Shown here: piece by piece, positions 15,287-16,571 of the stretch
Layout of the letters: the number at the start of each line of letters is the position of its first letter
Numbering within the stretch: the first letter of the stretch is position 1
Assembly (NCBI GenBank): GCA_002481295.1
Contig: DLDU01000038.1
Location: 1-16,571 of the forward strand
DNA length: 16,571 bases
Source of the DNA: Prevotella sp. UBA7764
GTDB lineage: Bacteria; Bacteroidota; Bacteroidia; Bacteroidales; Bacteroidaceae
Reading direction: 5' to 3'
Position numbers and translations under genes: made by a program
The notes under the pieces: generated by a model
Seen by the model: only the letters and a program-made list of their open reading frames with translations
Database searches by the model: none
What the model was told of the DNA's origin: nothing

Positions 15287-15316
15287 TTGATTTTTTATGA
15301 TTTATAACTATCTTTG
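15287..15316 (+). promoter_or_regulatory. Promoter of the lipoprotein gene
   Basis: TTGA (15287-15290), 18 bases, then TATCTTTG (15309-15316) followed by CA. The -7 box is perfect and the spacing normal for Bacteroidetes. Transcription would begin near 15320, about 20 bases before the ATG at 15339. Confidence 0.7.
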
Positions 15317-15338
15317 CACTCAAAAAGTAACACTCTCG

Positions 15339-16187
15339 ATGATGCGTGCAAAAACATTGATCACTGTCACTTTGGCCGCAGGCTTGTTTGCAGCTTGCAG
15401 CAGTGACAAAGCAACAAAAGACCTCTCCAACATACAGTTGGAGTCGGAACTGAAGATCACAGGCGACAAAACCATTTATGGACTGGCCTGCGAGGGCTGC
15501 AACGACTCTACCATCCTGCTCCTGCCCAACGACGGAAGCGATCCGGTGAAATACGACATCATTGACGCCACACGCAACCACAAGGTCCGGGGCAAGATCA
15601 AGACGGGTGACTGGATCTGTCTGCTCACCAACAAACACGACAAGCACGTGGCTGACTTCGTGATGGATCTCGACCAGTTGCGCGGCATCTGGTGCTATAT
15701 CGTCATGCCGAAGATGCGCGACTATGCCAATATGAGCAAGCGCCTGCAGGCCCGCATGATGGAGAACATGAGCGACTCGATGAAAGAGACGTTCCTCATC
15801 CCGCGCGAATATGGCTTCTGGCTCAAGCGGCAGTGGCAAGCTCAAAGCGTCGGCTATGTCAAAGAAAGCAGCACACTGGCCGAAGAGAGCCCAGTGGTCT
15901 ATCCTCAACTGGGCTATTACGTCGCCTGGGGCATCTGGAATGGCAAGATCGTCATCGCAAGAGGAACACCCAAATTCAGCGATACCGGTCAGGTGTCAGT
16001 AACGAATATGGTCAACGACACCTGCGACGTTGACTACTTAGATGCCGACTCTCTCGTGCTCTCATCTGACGGACAGAGCCGCAGCTACTACCGCAAGAGC
16101 GACATCAACGATGTCAACAAGCGGGCCAATGCCATCGCTGCCATGCGCAGCAAGCAGGCCCTCCAGCAGGCCACGGAAAGCAAATAA
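15339..16187 (+). CDS. Lipoprotein of unknown function
   Basis: A 282-residue protein. MMRAK, a hydrophobic core and LFAAC at 16-20 form a lipoprotein signal, with C20 as the lipidated cysteine; SSDK follows. The mature part has a C51-x2-C54 pair in GLACEGCNDS, then LLPNDG, two further single cysteines (C94, C119), and a charged helical C-terminus (residues about 253-282, rich in K, R, A and Q). I recognise it as a conserved Bacteroidetes hypothetical, with no function that I can name. The start at 15339 or the adjacent ATG at 15342 is fixed by the perfect promoter ending at 15316; a further ATG at 15297 lies inside that promoter and is rejected. It is divergent from the OadA-like gene across a 159-base region. 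Confidence 0.82.
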   Translation: MMRAKTLITVTLAAGLFAACSSDKATKDLSNIQLESELKITGDKTIYGLACEGCNDSTILLLPNDGSDPVKYDIIDATRNHKVRGKIKTGDWICLLTNKHDKHVADFVMDLDQLRGIWCYIVMPKMRDYANMSKRLQARMMENMSDSMKETFLIPREYGFWLKRQWQAQSVGYVKESSTLAEESPVVYPQLGYYVAWGIWNGKIVIARGTPKFSDTGQVSVTNMVNDTCDVDYLDADSLVLSSDGQSRSYYRKSDINDVNKRANAIAAMRSKQALQQATESK

Positions 16188-16571
16188 CCGCACGAAAGAT
16201 CTCCGAATGCAAAAAAAACTGAGCACCATTTGAGACTATGGTGACCAGGGCTTTTTAGGTATATGCGCATCTATGGATCCTTCATGCCAATATGCGCTCT
16301 GCGAGGAACTACAAGCAATCAGGAAAACAAAGCGACTGAAACCTTTTCTTCTTGACGCCTTACCGCGCAAACAAAGAACTTGACAAAAACCAGTCGGGAA
16401 GAAGTCTCAAAATAGAAAAAAAACGTATTATAAAACAGAAAAAGCAACTGCGAAAAGGCCATTTTTATAGCTTCGTTTGGTCATCTCAGTAATTTTACTC
16501 TGTCATCTAACCGAGATGACGAGGTCATCTCAGTGAGATGATAACAAGAAAAGGGTACTTTGACGAGAAAT
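16188..16571. other. 384-base stretch without a supported gene
   Basis: No reading frame here is convincing on either strand. Just after the lipoprotein gene, CACCAT-TTGAGACT-ATGGTG (16224-16243) forms a 6-bp hairpin, with a five-T run 8 bases later (16252-16256); it is a weak terminator candidate. The right end holds a cluster of GTCATCT motifs, given separately. The base composition is more AT-rich than in the neighbouring genes. The region may be the leader of a gene beyond the window. Confidence 0.5.
16479..16542. repeat. Cluster of direct and inverted GTCATCT(CAGT) motifs
   Basis: GTCATCTCAGT occurs at 16480-16490 and, with one more base, at 16524-16534; a shorter copy, GTCATCT, lies at 16502-16508. 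Inverted copies lie at 16514-16520 (AGATGAC) and 16534-16541 (TGAGATGA). They build two dyads: GTCATCT-AACCG-AGATGAC (16502-16520) and TCATCTCA-G-TGAGATGA (16525-16541). Confidence 0.75.

Noticed and set aside
15297..15338. Upstream ATG for the lipoprotein
   Set aside because: It lies within the -33/-7 promoter, so it would precede the transcript start, and it would put non-signal residues ahead of the lipoprotein signal.

Overview
The window looks like chromosomal DNA of an anaerobic Bacteroidetes, most likely Prevotella or a close relative. The evidence is a set of Bacteroidetes-type promoters (TAnnTTTG boxes, some with TTTG or TTG upstream), an anaerobe-type Hcp cysteine spacing, a Bacteroidetes-type LptD and OmpA/TonB-like barrel protein, weak Shine-Dalgarno sites and several low-complexity intergenic repeats. 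This placement rests on recognition, not on a database search.

Layout. Bases 1-120 are the 3' end of an IS transposase (ISL3/ISAon1-like), followed by a terminator, a strong promoter and two tiny membrane-protein genes (225-559). A bidirectional hairpin separates these from four minus-strand genes (3906 down to 720): ric-like hemerythrin, hcp, a small cupin and a NimA-like flavoprotein. Together they read as a nitrosative/redox stress cluster. A perfect 16-bp palindrome sits where a class II CRP/FNR-family activator would bind, just ahead of ric. Divergent from it is a 984-residue outer-membrane barrel protein (4130-7084) with a Gly/Arg/Pro tail, ended by a strong terminator.

The next minus-strand block runs from 15179 down to 7261: an OadA-like carboxyltransferase, an HD-domain hydrolase, lptD, a trans-sulfuration enzyme and a MalY-type C-S lyase. 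The last two would together carry sulfur from cysteine to homocysteine. Divergent from the OadA-like gene is a lipoprotein of unknown function (15339-16187). The last 384 bases hold no gene I can support, but end in a cluster of repeated and inverted GTCATCT motifs.

Most of the window is ordinary core genome, and I do not see a convincing new defence or mobile system. The observations most worth a second look are: the OadA-like protein, whose biotinyl-type domain has no biotin-accepting lysine and whose active-site threonine position is glycine; the palindromic operator before ric-hcp; the heptanucleotide array in the leader of the C-S lyase gene; and the motif cluster at the right edge.
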